Source: Gallionellaceae bacterium (GTDB lineage Bacteria; Pseudomonadota; Gammaproteobacteria; Burkholderiales; Thiobacillaceae). From it: a DNA stretch of 64,000 bases. The stretch covers positions 1 through 64,000 of the forward strand of contig JAQTLN010000008.1 in the NCBI GenBank assembly GCA_028714875.1, written 5' to 3'. Under the pieces are notes generated by a model, which saw only the letters and a list, made by a program, of their open reading frames with translations, searched no databases and was not told where the DNA came from. The position numbers were made by a program, and so were the translations under genes. Below are positions 1-9,014 of the stretch, piece by piece; the first letter of the stretch is position 1, and each line of letters begins with the position of its first letter.

Positions 1-2
1 AG

Positions 3-95
3 GATCTGAAGGAACGCGTCCTCAAAGGGATCGCTGAGATCAATGCGGCACCTGTCGTATTTCGCTGGAACAAATTTGACCTCGGCCTGACTTGA
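3..95 (+). pseudogene. C-terminal end of an IS630-like transposase (cut by window edge)
   Basis: The first frame that stays open from the window edge reads 30 residues to a TGA at 93-95. Its tail (AAPVVFRWNKFD) resembles the end of the DDE domain of IS630-type transposases, which I recall ending in a similar 'INA.PVVFRWxKFD' stretch. Only the last part is visible, so I cannot tell whether the full gene upstream is intact. No terminal inverted repeat could be assigned downstream. Confidence 0.5.
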
Positions 96-120
96 TATGT
101 ATTCGTTTTAATGGAACGGG

Positions 121-180
121 CTACTAGCAGCCTGTCGGGTTACGCCGACAAAAGGTCGTCAGCCAACCCGACCTACGTGC
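121..180. repeat. Palindromic repeat, GTCGGGTTA...TAACCCGAC type
   Basis: The arm around 134-142 (GTCGGGTTA) faces a CAACCCGACCTACG arm at 163-177, so the stretch can fold into a hairpin. The same family occurs after purB at 26809-26900. It fills the gap between the transposase fragment and the thioredoxin-like gene. Confidence 0.6.
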
Positions 181-184
181 GCGA

Positions 185-688
185 TCAGGAGCCGCTGGGG
201 AGGAGGCTATCCAGCTTGGCGCGGATCTTCGCCACGCCCTGGTCGATCGCCTGATCGAGATAGAAACCGTAGTAATCCGGGGTGGTGACGCCCACCACAG
301 GTTTGGTCAACAGGTGGCCTTCACCGTCGAACACCATCACGGTCGGCGTCAGACGGGCGCCGTTGTCGCCGGCAAATTTTCGGTGGCTTACCTTGTGGCC
401 TTGAAAATCCTTGAGTTCGCGGAACCCGGTACTTTCCACCCGCCGCATCACCACCTTGGCGAGGTAATCGGCGTTGCCGCTCATGGGGATCAGGAACTCA
501 TTGAGGGCGGTTTCGCAGTAGGAGCAGTGCGCGCCGACGAATACCAGCAACACCACGCCCTGGACCGCGCGCGCGGCTTCGGCGTCTTTTTGCAGGTCGC
601 GGGCATAGGGCACATCCGCGCGGGCCAGCGCGATACCGCATGATAAGATCGCCAGCCACGCGAGTACTTGCTTAACTGTTTGTTTCAT
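185..688 (-). CDS. Periplasmic thioredoxin-fold protein
   Basis: This 167-residue protein has a signal peptide (about residues 1-24, ending ALARA) followed by one thioredoxin fold. The redox motif CSYC is at residues 55-58. A cis-proline type segment ([12 protein letters not shown]) lies in the C-terminal half. It probably reduces or oxidises protein thiols in the periplasm, like SoxW/DsbD-associated thioredoxins; the partner is unknown. The start at 688 was chosen because a GAGGAAA ribosome binding site lies just upstream and the signal peptide starts there; longer in-frame extensions run antisense through hemC. It is divergent from hemC with a short shared upstream region. Confidence 0.8.
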   Translation of the reverse strand: MKQTVKQVLAWLAILSCGIALARADVPYARDLQKDAEAARAVQGVVLLVFVGAHCSYCETALNEFLIPMSGNADYLAKVVMRRVESTGFRELKDFQGHKVSHRKFAGDNGARLTPTVMVFDGEGHLLTKPVVGVTTPDYYGFYLDQAIDQGVAKIRAKLDSLLPSGS

Positions 689-752
689 CGTCGTTTTCCT
701 CAACATCCTTGAGCATTCTAACGATGCTCCTCTCATGCTCAATAGTTCAATC

Positions 753-1685
753 ATGCCGAAAAAACTAGTCATCGCTACCCGTGAAAGCCCGCTTGCGCTC
801 TGGCAAGCCGAACACGTCAAGGCCCGCCTCATGGAATTGCATCCCGGCCTTGAAGTCGAGTTACTCGGCATGACCACCCAGGGCGACCAGATTCTCGACT
901 CCCCGCTCTCGCGCATCGGCGGCAAGGGTTTGTTCGTGAAGGAACTGGAAACCGCGATGGCGGAGGGGCGCGCCGACCTCGCCGTGCACTCGATCAAGGA
1001 TGTGCCGATGGATCTGCCGCCCGGATTCGAGCTGGCCGCCATCGCGCAACGCGATGATCCGCGCGACGCCTTCGTTTCCCGCAACTACGCCAGCCTGAGC
1101 GCCCTGCCTTCCGGCGCTCGTGTCGGCACCTCCAGCCTGCGCCGCCAGGTGCAGTTGCGCGCCATGTACCCGACCCTGGATGTAGACACCCTGCGCGGCA
1201 ACGTCAACACCCGTCTGCGCAAGCTGGAAGAAGGCCAGTACGACGCCATCCTGCTGGCCGCCGCCGGGCTCAAGCGCCTCGGCCTCGACGCCCACATCCG
1301 CGCCATCCTGTCTCCGGAAGAAAGCCTGCCGGCGGTGGGCCAGGGCGCGCTGGGGATCGAGATTCGCGAGGGCCGCCCCGAACTGGCCGCGCTGCTGGCG
1401 CCGCTGAATGATCCCGCAACCGCCGCCTGCGTGCGCGCCGAGCGGGCCATGAGCCGCATGCTGCATGGTGGCTGCCAGGCGCCCATCGGCGGCTACGCCG
1501 AAATACACGAGGGGCGCATCCACTTGCGCGCCTTCGTTGCCGATCTGGAAGGCATCCGCTTCTACAAAAGCGAAGCGCAAGGCGACCCGAGCGACCCCGA
1601 GGCTGTGGGCCACGCCGCCGCGCGCGAGTTGATCGCCCAGGGCGCCGATACCCTGCTGGCTGAACTCATCCATCGCATGCAATGA
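753..1685 (+). CDS. hemC: Porphobilinogen deaminase (hydroxymethylbilane synthase)
   Basis: HemC polymerises four porphobilinogen molecules into hydroxymethylbilane in cytoplasmic tetrapyrrole synthesis. The N-terminus [19 protein letters not shown] and the internal GTSSLRRQ and VGQGALGIE motifs are diagnostic. The cofactor-attachment cysteine is present in [10 protein letters not shown], about residue 241, matching C242 of E. coli. An ATG at 735 gives six extra residues; neither start has a clear ribosome binding site, and 753 fits the conserved N-terminus better. The stop overlaps the hemD start by four bases, so the genes are cotranscribed. Confidence 0.96.
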   Translation: MPKKLVIATRESPLALWQAEHVKARLMELHPGLEVELLGMTTQGDQILDSPLSRIGGKGLFVKELETAMAEGRADLAVHSIKDVPMDLPPGFELAAIAQRDDPRDAFVSRNYASLSALPSGARVGTSSLRRQVQLRAMYPTLDVDTLRGNVNTRLRKLEEGQYDAILLAAAGLKRLGLDAHIRAILSPEESLPAVGQGALGIEIREGRPELAALLAPLNDPATAACVRAERAMSRMLHGGCQAPIGGYAEIHEGRIHLRAFVADLEGIRFYKSEAQGDPSDPEAVGHAAARELIAQGADTLLAELIHRMQ

Positions 1686-2443
1686 ATTTGCCTCTGTCCG
1701 GTCTGGGTGTGCTGGTGACCCGCCCGGCCGGGCAGGCGGAGGGATTACAGGCGCGCCTGCGCGAGCTGGGTGCCCATCCTGTCCTGTTTCCCACCCTGGA
1801 AATCCAGGCGCCGGCCGATACAGCCACCTTGGCGCGGCGTCTGGCCGAACTGCCGGATTACGATCTCGCGATTTTCGTCAGTCCCACCGCCGCGCAATAC
1901 GGACTTTCCGGCATTCCGATCTGGCCGGCCGGGTTGCGCGTGGCCGCGATAGGGCAGGGCACGGCGGCGACCCTGCGCGCGGCCGGCATTCAGCAGGTAT
2001 TGGCGCCCAGCGCCGGCGGCGACAGCGAACATCTGCTCGCCCTGCCGGAACTGACCGACATGGCGGGCCAGCGCGTGCTCATCTTTCGCGGTGAGGGTGG
2101 CCGCGAACTGCTGGCGGATACCCTGGCCACGCGTGGCGCCAGCGTGGATTACGCCGAGTGCTATCGGCGCGGCCTCCCCGCCGCCGACCCCGCCGCCCTG
2201 CTCGATGCCTGGCGCCACGGCGGCATCCAGGCCGTCACCGTGCTGAGTTCCCAGGGGCTGGATAATCTGTTCACCCTGCTGGGCGAGCGCAACGCCGAAC
2301 TGATCCGCGCCACGCCGCTGTTCGCGCCGCATCCTCGCATCGCCGAACATGCTCACGCTCGCGGCGTCATTCATGCCGGCGCCGCCCACTCGGGCGAAGC
2401 GGGTCTGTTGCAGTGTCTTGTGGAATACTTCGCCCATGACTGA
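1682..2443 (+). CDS. hemD: Uroporphyrinogen-III synthase
   Basis: HemD cyclises hydroxymethylbilane to uroporphyrinogen III, inverting ring D. The 253-residue protein has the family's two-domain pattern: an N-terminal [13 protein letters not shown], the [12 protein letters not shown] segment, the [12 protein letters not shown] strand and the late [11 protein letters not shown] segment. Sequence conservation is always low in this family, and position after hemC is the strongest support. It starts within the hemC stop and its own end overlaps the next gene by eight bases. Confidence 0.93.
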   Translation: MNLPLSGLGVLVTRPAGQAEGLQARLRELGAHPVLFPTLEIQAPADTATLARRLAELPDYDLAIFVSPTAAQYGLSGIPIWPAGLRVAAIGQGTAATLRAAGIQQVLAPSAGGDSEHLLALPELTDMAGQRVLIFRGEGGRELLADTLATRGASVDYAECYRRGLPAADPAALLDAWRHGGIQAVTVLSSQGLDNLFTLLGERNAELIRATPLFAPHPRIAEHAHARGVIHAGAAHSGEAGLLQCLVEYFAHD

Positions 2444-3455
2444 AAACCTTCCTGAAAAACCCGCGGATACCCCCGCTCCGACGAGCCGTCTGGTCTGGCT
2501 TGGTCCCGTCCTGGCCGGCGTCGCCATCGTGCTCACCCTGGGACTGGCCTGGCAGGGCTACGACCGCGCGCAGTTGATGGAAGTGCAACTGGCGCGCCGC
2601 ATCAATGCCTTCGATGCCGCCAGCGAGGAAGCGCGCGCCGCCGCGAAGGCCGCCAACGCCGCCCTGGCCGACCTGCAAGGGCGCCTGGGCGCGCTGGAAT
2701 CCACCGGGCAGGAAACACTGAACCAGCAACTTGCCCTCAACGCGATGTATCAGGATCTCGCGCGCAGCCAGGATGAGCGGGTGGTGGCCGACATTGAGCA
2801 GACCCTGCTGCTGGCGCAGCAACAGTTGCAACTGGCCGGCAACGTGAAAGCGGCCCTGATCGGCCTGGATGCGGCGGCGACCCGCCTGGCGCAACTCGAC
2901 AAGCCGCAGTTCAACGGCCTGCGCGACGCCATCGCCCGCGACATGGAACGGCTCAAGCTATTGCCGGCGGCGGACATCGTCAGCCTCAATGCCCGTCTCG
3001 AAGCGCTGATCCAGAACGTGGATCGGCTCAAGCCGGAATCCGATACCGAACCGGCGCCGGTACCGACGCCCGCCGCCCGGGGGGCCGCCGATACACTGGC
3101 GCGTTTCTCGGCCGAAGCCTGGCGCGAGTTCAAGAGTCTGGTGCGCATCCGCCGCCTGGATCATCCCGATCTGCCTTTGCTGGCGCCTTCACAACTCTAT
3201 TTCCTGCGCGAGAACCTGAAGTTGCGCCTCCTTGCCGCGCGCATGAGCCTGCTGCAACGCGACGAAACCGCCTTCCGCAACGACATCGGCGAAGCGCACG
3301 CGTGGACCAGCCGCTACTTCAACCCGCGCGATGAAGCCACTGGCGCGGTACTCGCCAGTCTCGACGAAATGCGCAAGGTTCCCGTCGTGCTCAAGGATGC
3401 GGAAATCGACGCCAGCCTGAAAGCCGCGCGCGCGGCGCGCGGGAAAAACCTCTGA
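2436..3455 (+). CDS. hemX: HemX family membrane-anchored protein
   Basis: This 339-residue protein is of the HemX type, often annotated as an uroporphyrinogen-III C-methyltransferase-like protein although the methyltransferase fold is absent. One transmembrane helix (about residues 19-38) is followed by an Ala/Glu/Gln-rich coiled coil (about 45-100) and a large domain predicted to be periplasmic. Its biochemical role in haem synthesis is not established. The start at 2436 lies eight bases inside hemD. The longer frame from 2349 would lie in hemD and lacks family-like sequence. Confidence 0.88.
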   Translation: MTENLPEKPADTPAPTSRLVWLGPVLAGVAIVLTLGLAWQGYDRAQLMEVQLARRINAFDAASEEARAAAKAANAALADLQGRLGALESTGQETLNQQLALNAMYQDLARSQDERVVADIEQTLLLAQQQLQLAGNVKAALIGLDAAATRLAQLDKPQFNGLRDAIARDMERLKLLPAADIVSLNARLEALIQNVDRLKPESDTEPAPVPTPAARGAADTLARFSAEAWREFKSLVRIRRLDHPDLPLLAPSQLYFLRENLKLRLLAARMSLLQRDETAFRNDIGEAHAWTSRYFNPRDEATGAVLASLDEMRKVPVVLKDAEIDASLKAARAARGKNL

Positions 3456-3964
3456 TGCGCGCCGCCTTCTGGGTGCTCGCCCTGTTCGCCCTGGCCGTGG
3501 CGCTGACCCTGGCGGCGCGGATCGATCAAGGCTATGTCATCGTGGTCTATCCGCCCTGGCGCATGGAGTTGTCCTTCATGCTCGCGCTGGCGCTGCTGGC
3601 CGGTCTCGTCGTCCTGGCTTATGCCATGTTGCGTCTCGGCCAAACCGCCCTGCGCCTGCCCGACGACGTGCGCGGCTGGCACTCCAGGCGGCGCGGCGCG
3701 GCGGCCGACCGCGCCTTGCTGGACGCCGTGCGCGCGCATCTCGATGGCAACGCGACGCGCGCCGACAAACTGGCGCGGAAGGCGACCGCCAGCCAGGCGC
3801 CGGACATCGCGGAACGCTTGCTCAAGGCCGACGACGCAAGCGGCGGCCAAGGCCGGTCATGGTGGCAAAAACTGCGCCTGGCGCCGGCGAAGAAGCGCGA
3901 ACCTGTGGAAGATGCGGTTCTGGTTTCACCGCCCCCTATTCCCCCCGGTAGTCAGTCAGATTGA
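3455..3964 (+). CDS. hemY: HemY N-terminal domain protein, unusually short
   Basis: The protein has two membrane segments (about residues 4-21 and 40-62) with the family-typical DQGYVIVVYPPWRMELS between them, then a short helical stretch (ADRALLDAVRAHLDGNATRADKLARKA). HemY proteins are usually about 390-400 residues with a C-terminal TPR region. This one is only 169 residues and stops before the repeats, so it keeps the membrane anchor and loses the TPR module. The tail (about residue 130 onward) is Lys/Pro rich and unlike HemY. Its 3' end carries one copy of a 17-18 bp direct repeat that brackets a palindromic element, suggesting a rearrangement removed the rest. Confidence 0.8.
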   Translation: MRAAFWVLALFALAVALTLAARIDQGYVIVVYPPWRMELSFMLALALLAGLVVLAYAMLRLGQTALRLPDDVRGWHSRRRGAAADRALLDAVRAHLDGNATRADKLARKATASQAPDIAERLLKADDASGGQGRSWWQKLRLAPAKKREPVEDAVLVSPPPIPPGSQSD

Positions 3965-4081
3965 ATCGACTGGATGGTTTGTAGGATGTGGTGAGCGCAG
4001 CGAACCGCATCAAGTACGGCCGCATTGCATGGTGCGGTTCGCTGCGCTCACCACACCCTACGTCCTATTCCCCCCCGGTAG
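3935..4081. repeat. Palindromic repeat bracketed by a direct repeat
   Basis: The palindrome spans 3981-4062: GTAGGATGTGGTGAGCGCAG pairs with CTGCGCTCACCACACCCTAC. It is bracketed by direct copies of CCTATTCCCCCCGGTAG at 3935-3951 and, with one extra C, at 4064-4081. A second copy of the palindrome is at 22491-22570. It separates convergent hemY and the reverse-strand membrane protein, and could also act as a weak bidirectional terminator. Confidence 0.8.
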
Positions 4082-4086
4082 CTGAT

Positions 4087-4443
4087 TCAGCAGCGTCCCA
4101 ACAGAAACGCCGCCAGCAACATAACAGCGCCGAGAACGGCCAGCTTCCAGAAGAAACGCAGGTTGTAGCGACGGCCGCGCCGTTTCTCCTCCATCCAGCG
4201 AATCGCCTCGCCCACCGAGGAGAGCGCCAGGGCAAAGGCGATGGGCGTCAGCATCAACAGCGCGGCGATGCGGCCTTCGCTGAACCCGGCGGCACAGCCA
4301 CGGAAGAAAAACCCGAACCCCGTGTTGACCGTGTACATGTAGCCCAGGCCCAGAACCACGGCGACGAGCGCGAAAAACCAGGCGGCCACCAGCCTGGCAT
4401 GCTGGTCGCGCAGCAGGCGCAAAACCGCTTTCAGGATGGGCAC
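4087..4443 (-). CDS. Small three-helix membrane protein
   Basis: I do not recognise a named family. The 118-residue protein has about three transmembrane segments: WFFALVAVVLGLGYMYTV, ALLMLTPIAFALALSSVG and LAVLGAVMLLAAFLLG. A basic loop (EEKRRGRRYNLRFF) precedes the last one. A GTG at 4443 right after the fumarase stop is the likely start. An ATG at 4488 would overlap the fumarase gene by about 40 bases. It follows fumarase on the same strand with only two bases between, so it is probably cotranscribed. Function unknown. Confidence 0.65.
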   Translation of the reverse strand: MPILKAVLRLLRDQHARLVAAWFFALVAVVLGLGYMYTVNTGFGFFFRGCAAGFSEGRIAALLMLTPIAFALALSSVGEAIRWMEEKRRGRRYNLRFFWKLAVLGAVMLLAAFLLGRC

Positions 4444-4445
4444 GA

Positions 4446-5966
4446 TCAATGCGCCGCGAGGGGAATCTTGCCGATCTTCATGCGCCACTCGCGCGGGCCG
4501 CTTTCGTGCACCGACTCGCCGCGACTATCCACAGCCACGGTCACCGGCATGTCCTCGACGATGAATTCGTACACCGCTTCCATGCCCAGCTCCGGGAAGG
4601 CCAGCACCCGCGCCGACTTGATCGCCTTCGACACCAGGTAGGCGGCGCCGCCAACGGCGATGCAGTAGACGCCGCCATGCGCCTTGATCGAGGCGATCGC
4701 CTCCGGCCCGCGTTCCGATTTGCCGACCATACCGATCAGGCCGATCTGTTCGCCCAGCATCAGGTCGGTGAACTTGTCCATGCGCGTCGCCGTGGTCGGG
4801 CCGGCGGGGCCGACCGCCTCGTCGCGCACCGCGTCCACCGGGCCGACGTAGTAGATGAAGCGGTTGTTGAAATCCACCGGCAGGGGCTGGCCGGCCTTCA
4901 CCAGTTCCGCCAGTTTCTTGTGCGCGGCATCGCGCCCGGTGAGCAGGCGGCCGGACAGCAACAGTTGTTCGCCGGCTTTCCAGGTGGCGGTATCGGCCTT
5001 GGACAAGGTATCCAGGTTCACCCGCCGCGCCGAGGCGGGGCCGTCCCAGGCCACCGCCGGCCATTCCGACAGGGGCGGCGGCGCGAAGCTGACCGGGCCG
5101 GAGCCATCCAGCGTGAAATGGATGTGGCGGGTGGCCGCGCAGTTGGGAATCAGCCCGACCGGCAAGCTGGCCGCATGTGTCGGGTAGTCGAGAATCTTCA
5201 CGTCGAGTACCGTGGTCAGGCCGCCCAGGCCCTGGGCGCCGATGCCCAGCGCGTTGACCTTGTCCATCAGTTCCAGACGCAGCTCCTCGATGCGGTTGCT
5301 CGGGCCGCGTTGCCGCAGTTCCTGGATATCGATCGGGGCCATCAGCGCCTCCTTCGCCAGCAATAGCGCCTTCTCCGGCGTACCGCCGATGCCGATGCCG
5401 AGAATGCCCGGCGGGCACCAGCCGGCGCCCATGGTCGGCAGGGTTTCCAGCACCCAGTCGACGATGGAGTCGGACGGGTTCAACACCGTGAAGTGGGCCT
5501 TGTTCTCGGAACCGCCGCCCTTCGCCGCCACCGTGATTTCCAGTTTGTCGCCGGGCACCAGTTCGGTATGGATCACCGCCGGGGTGTTGTCTTTGGTGTT
5601 CCTGCGGGCGCCGGCCGGGTCGGCCAGAACCGAGGCGCGCAGCGGGTTGTCCGGGTTCAAGTAGGCGCGGCGCACGCCCTCGTTGACCATGTCGGCGAGG
5701 CTCATGTTGCCCTCCCAGCGCACGCCCATGCCTACCTTGAGGAAGGCCACCACGATGCCGGTGTCCTGGCAGATCGGCCGCCGCCCCTCGGCGCACAGGC
5801 GCGAGTTGATCAATATCTGCGCCAGCGCGCCCTTCGCGGCCGGCGATGCCTCGCGGTCATGGGCGGTTTTCACCGCCCGCACGAAATCCAGCGGGTGATA
5901 GATGGAAATGAATTGCAGCGCGTCGGCGATGCTCTGGATCAAATCTTCCTGGCGGATGGCGGGCAT
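4446..5966 (-). CDS. fumA: Class I fumarate hydratase (4Fe-4S)
   Basis: Catalyses the reversible hydration of fumarate to malate in the cytoplasm. The 506-residue single-chain protein has both the alpha-type N-terminal and beta-type C-terminal fumarase domains. Cluster cysteines are visible at C66 (RPICQDTG), C184 (GAGWCPPGILG) and C276 (IPNCAATRHIHF). The C-terminal domain has the substrate loop GPTTATRMD. The start at 5966 has a strong AAGGAGA site; the ATGs further upstream lack one. Class I fumarases can also hydrate mesaconate to citramalate (known for FumA/FumB/FumD of E. coli). That matters here because the divergent operon encodes mesaconyl-CoA-type enzymes. Confidence 0.95.
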   Translation of the reverse strand: MPAIRQEDLIQSIADALQFISIYHPLDFVRAVKTAHDREASPAAKGALAQILINSRLCAEGRRPICQDTGIVVAFLKVGMGVRWEGNMSLADMVNEGVRRAYLNPDNPLRASVLADPAGARRNTKDNTPAVIHTELVPGDKLEITVAAKGGGSENKAHFTVLNPSDSIVDWVLETLPTMGAGWCPPGILGIGIGGTPEKALLLAKEALMAPIDIQELRQRGPSNRIEELRLELMDKVNALGIGAQGLGGLTTVLDVKILDYPTHAASLPVGLIPNCAATRHIHFTLDGSGPVSFAPPPLSEWPAVAWDGPASARRVNLDTLSKADTATWKAGEQLLLSGRLLTGRDAAHKKLAELVKAGQPLPVDFNNRFIYYVGPVDAVRDEAVGPAGPTTATRMDKFTDLMLGEQIGLIGMVGKSERGPEAIASIKAHGGVYCIAVGGAAYLVSKAIKSARVLAFPELGMEAVYEFIVEDMPVTVAVDSRGESVHESGPREWRMKIGKIPLAAH

Positions 5967-6150
5967 GGCGGTCTCCTTTTCTGCCCGCAAGTATGGCTGG
6001 GCAAGCGTCAGTAGAGAAGCCGACTGTTTCATTGGGTTTTTCAATGTTTAGACTTGAAATAATTGTGCAGTGCACCAGGCACTATAGGAATAGGGTTCGG
6101 CGCAACACCGGCGAGAGACCGGAATTTGTTCTGAGACGAGGAGATCGACA

Positions 6151-7248
6151 ATGGCGCTAGCCAGCCGTGTGTTGGGCGATTACTGGCCCGGCATTCAGCT
6201 CTATTACCCGCCGGTGAAGTACGCGCCGGCGTTGGGGCTGTATGAAGACCTGGAAGCCGCCGCGCTGCGCTTTCAGAAGCACGCGCGCCACTGCCACGCA
6301 CAAACCCTGCTGTTCGACCTGGAAGACGGCTGCCGACAAAAGGCGCTGTCGCGCGACCTGTTGCGCCAGGAGTTGCCCGGCCTGCAACGCGATGATCTGG
6401 CGGTGGCGGTGCGCATCAATCCTTTCCGTACCGAGGAATACGAGAAAGACATGGCGATGGTGCGCGACCTGGCCGAGCACATCGACGTGGTGATGCTGGC
6501 CAAGGCCGGCGAGGCCTACGGCGCGGCGGAAATCCGTGATCTCTCCGCCTGTCTGGCGGGGCTGAATCCGCGCATCACCATCCAGCCCATCATCGAGCAT
6601 CCCAAGTCGCTCAAGATCGCGCCGGAGATCATGGCCTACTCCACGGTCAGACATGTGGTGTTCGGCATTCACGACTTCTCCAAGGCCATGGGCATCCACA
6701 TCACGCCGCAGGGCTGGACCCAGGAACTGGCCTACTTCCTGCACCAGATCCTGTTCGAGGCGCGCATTGCCGGGGTCGGCGTGATCGGCGGCGTCGAAGT
6801 GCTGATCGGCCAGGCCGGCATGCCGGAGTCCTTCCTGGAACCGCACGACATCCGCCGCTGGCTGGACCTGCATGGCGACGACGAATCGCGCGTGGTCTAC
6901 CGCCACGCCTGCGAGGAAGCGGCGATGGGACTGACCGGCAAACAGGTGATCCACCCCAGCCACATCCACCTGTGCAAGGTCGCCTACACCCCCTCGCCCA
7001 CCGAGGTGGCGCGCAACATCCGCGTCCTGCAAGCCGCTGTGGAAGCCGATGCGCTGCTCGGCGGAGCGATCAAGTTCGAGGGTGAAATGCTCGACCCGCC
7101 GATGTTCGGCAAGGCCCTGCAAGTGCTGCTGCGCGCGCATTCCCTGCGGGCGCTGACCGACGACGACACCGATTTCGCGCTGCAAGTGCTGGCCATGCTG
7201 CCGCCGCAGGTGGTCAGAGAGAACTGGCCTTATGGAGTCATCTTATGA
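6151..7248 (+). CDS. HpcH/HpaI aldolase / CitE-like CoA-ester lyase (first of three)
   Basis: A 365-residue TIM-barrel lyase of the HpcH/HpaI (CitE) superfamily. Family landmarks are LLFDLEDGCRQK (acidic Mg-binding strand), VAVRINPFRTEEY, the glutamate strand IQPIIEHPKSL, the FGIHDFSKAMG loop and a terminal GKQVIHPSHI motif. Such enzymes cleave or form C-C bonds in acyl-CoAs such as malyl-, citramalyl- or citryl-CoA; the exact substrate cannot be read from sequence. A GAGGAG site precedes the ATG. It is first in a five-gene operon and its end overlaps the ligase start by four bases. It is only distantly similar to the other two lyases, so the three are not recent duplicates. Confidence 0.85.
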   Translation: MALASRVLGDYWPGIQLYYPPVKYAPALGLYEDLEAAALRFQKHARHCHAQTLLFDLEDGCRQKALSRDLLRQELPGLQRDDLAVAVRINPFRTEEYEKDMAMVRDLAEHIDVVMLAKAGEAYGAAEIRDLSACLAGLNPRITIQPIIEHPKSLKIAPEIMAYSTVRHVVFGIHDFSKAMGIHITPQGWTQELAYFLHQILFEARIAGVGVIGGVEVLIGQAGMPESFLEPHDIRRWLDLHGDDESRVVYRHACEEAAMGLTGKQVIHPSHIHLCKVAYTPSPTEVARNIRVLQAAVEADALLGGAIKFEGEMLDPPMFGKALQVLLRAHSLRALTDDDTDFALQVLAMLPPQVVRENWPYGVIL

Positions 7249-9014
7249 ACGCCCCCGATCCGCTCACCGCGCAGGAGTCCGCCATGCCCTTTCCTCCCTT
7301 CCCCGCCTGGATCTGGGACCTGCCCGAGCATTTCAATATCGGCGTCGCCTGTACCGATGCGCACCTGGGCACGACTCGCGAAGACCGCCTGGCGATGATC
7401 GTCGAGGATGACGAACTCGGCGTCAGTCAGATCACCTACAAGGAATTGGCCGAACGCAGCAGTCGATTCGCGCAACTGCTGCGCAACCTCGGGGTGGAAG
7501 ACGGCGAACGGGTGTTGATCCGCCTGCCCAACTGCCTGGACTACCCCACCGCTTTCCTCGGCGCGATGAAACGCGGCGCCATCTCGGTGCCGACTTCCAC
7601 CCTGCTGACGGCGGAAGAAGTGGTGTATCTGGCGCGGGATTCCGGCGCCTCGGTGCTGGTTACCGACCAGGCCATGTGGGCGACGCTGCGCGACAAGCTG
7701 GCGGGGCTGGAAAGCCTGCGTCTGGTGCTGCTTTCCGGGGTTGTCCCCCCCTTTTTCAAAGGGGGGCTAGGGTACCGAAGGGTAGGGGCTTCATCAGGGA
7801 TTTCTACAACGGTTGCGGAAGGCGCCCCAGCAAATCCCCCCCCGCCCCCCTTTGGGAAAGGGGGGAGTGTCCTTAATCTCGACGCCGCCCTGGCCGAGAT
7901 CACAATCTGCGCGCCGCCGCACCCGACCAAGTCGCACGACCCCGCCTATCTGGTCTACACCTCCGGCACCACCGGCTATCCCAAGGGGGTGTTGCACGCG
8001 CACCGGGCGATGATCGGGCGCGAGCCGGCCGCGAACTACTGGTTCGACTTCGCCGACGAGTTTTCCAACACTTGCGATCGCATCGTCCACTCCGGCAAGT
8101 TCAACTGGACCTATGTGCTCGGCTCCGCGCTGATGGACCCGCTCTATCTCGGCAAGACGGTGATCGTGCATGAAGGCAAGAACGACGCCGCCGGCTGGAT
8201 ACGCCTGATCGCCAAACACAGCGCCACCATCTTCATCGGCGTGCCCACCATCTACCGGCAGATCATCCAGAAAACGGCTTACACCGGCGCCGACGTGCCC
8301 ACCCTGCGCCACTGCATGAGCGCCGGAGAGCATTTGTCCGATGAAATGCTCGGTCTCTGGCGCGAGCGCTTCGGGGTGGAAATCTACGAGGCGGTGGGCA
8401 TGTCGGAAGTGTCGTATTACCTCTCGGAAAACAAATTCCGCCCGATCCGCCCCGGTTCCGCCGGCTTCCCGCAACCGGGTCACGATGTCCGCCTGCTCGA
8501 CCCGGACACCCTCAAGGAAGTGGCGCCCGGCGAGGAAGGCATGATCTGCCTGCCGGCCGATGACCCCGGCCTGTTCATGCGCTACTGGAACCTGCCAGGC
8601 GAGACCGGCAAGGCATTCAAGGGCGAATGGTTCCTCACCGGCGACTACGCGCGCTTCGATGGAGACGGCTACATCTGGTTCCTCGGGCGGCGCGACGACA
8701 TCATCAACTCCTTCGGCTACCGGGTGTCGCCGCACGAGATCGAGCGGGTGATGAAAACCCACCCGGCCGTGGCCGACTGTGCCGCGACCGGAGAGGAACT
8801 CGGCGCCGACAAGGTGCTGGTGGTGGCCTATGTGATGTTGCATCCCGGCATGGAAATCAGCCCCGACGAATTGCTCGCCTTCGGCCGCGAACATCTGGCC
8901 GGCTACAAGGCGCCCAAGATCGTCTACCTCGCCGCCGATTTTCCGCGCACCAAGAACGGCAAGATCATCCGCAAGCAACTGGCGCCCGCGCTGGCCACGG
9001 CGAGGTCGGCATGA
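7245..9014 (+). CDS. AMP-forming acyl-CoA ligase with in-frame repeat insertion
   Basis: Activates a carboxylic acid with ATP and CoA. The ANL motifs are all visible: YTSGTTGYPKGVLHAH (ATP loop), VGMSEVSYY, LTGDYARFDGDGYIWFLGR, DDIINSFGYRVSPHEIE and the catalytic lysine tail PRTKNGKIIRK. The overall style is close to benzoate-CoA ligase/acetyl-CoA synthetase-like enzymes. At 589 residues it is longer than related ligases because about 44 residues (about 165-210, PPFFKGG...PPPPPFGKGG) are encoded by a palindromic repeat inserted in frame. Its substrate is unknown; position among malyl/mesaconyl-type enzymes suggests a C4-C5 dicarboxylate or methyl-branched acid (inference). Confidence 0.88.
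   Translation: MNAPDPLTAQESAMPFPPFPAWIWDLPEHFNIGVACTDAHLGTTREDRLAMIVEDDELGVSQITYKELAERSSRFAQLLRNLGVEDGERVLIRLPNCLDYPTAFLGAMKRGAISVPTSTLLTAEEVVYLARDSGASVLVTDQAMWATLRDKLAGLESLRLVLLSGVVPPFFKGGLGYRRVGASSGISTTVAEGAPANPPPPPFGKGGSVLNLDAALAEITICAPPHPTKSHDPAYLVYTSGTTGYPKGVLHAHRAMIGREPAANYWFDFADEFSNTCDRIVHSGKFNWTYVLGSALMDPLYLGKTVIVHEGKNDAAGWIRLIAKHSATIFIGVPTIYRQIIQKTAYTGADVPTLRHCMSAGEHLSDEMLGLWRERFGVEIYEAVGMSEVSYYLSENKFRPIRPGSAGFPQPGHDVRLLDPDTLKEVAPGEEGMICLPADDPGLFMRYWNLPGETGKAFKGEWFLTGDYARFDGDGYIWFLGRRDDIINSFGYRVSPHEIERVMKTHPAVADCAATGEELGADKVLVVAYVMLHPGMEISPDELLAFGREHLAGYKAPKIVYLAADFPRTKNGKIIRKQLAPALATARSA
7737..7872. repeat. In-frame palindromic repeat inside the acyl-CoA ligase gene
   Basis: Two CCCCCCTTT...AAAGGGGGG hairpins, at about 7745-7767 and 7838-7866, bracket a roughly 70-base spacer. 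The same design occurs between genes at 11026-11143, where the spacer differs. Here the unit keeps the reading frame and encodes a Gly/Pro/Lys-rich segment in the N-terminal domain, just before the ATP-loop region. Confidence 0.85.

Noticed and set aside
3534-4085. 183-residue alternative frame spanning the hemY end and the palindrome
   Set aside because: No family-like residues; I considered it as a frameshifted continuation of HemY, but it contains no TPR-like sequence.
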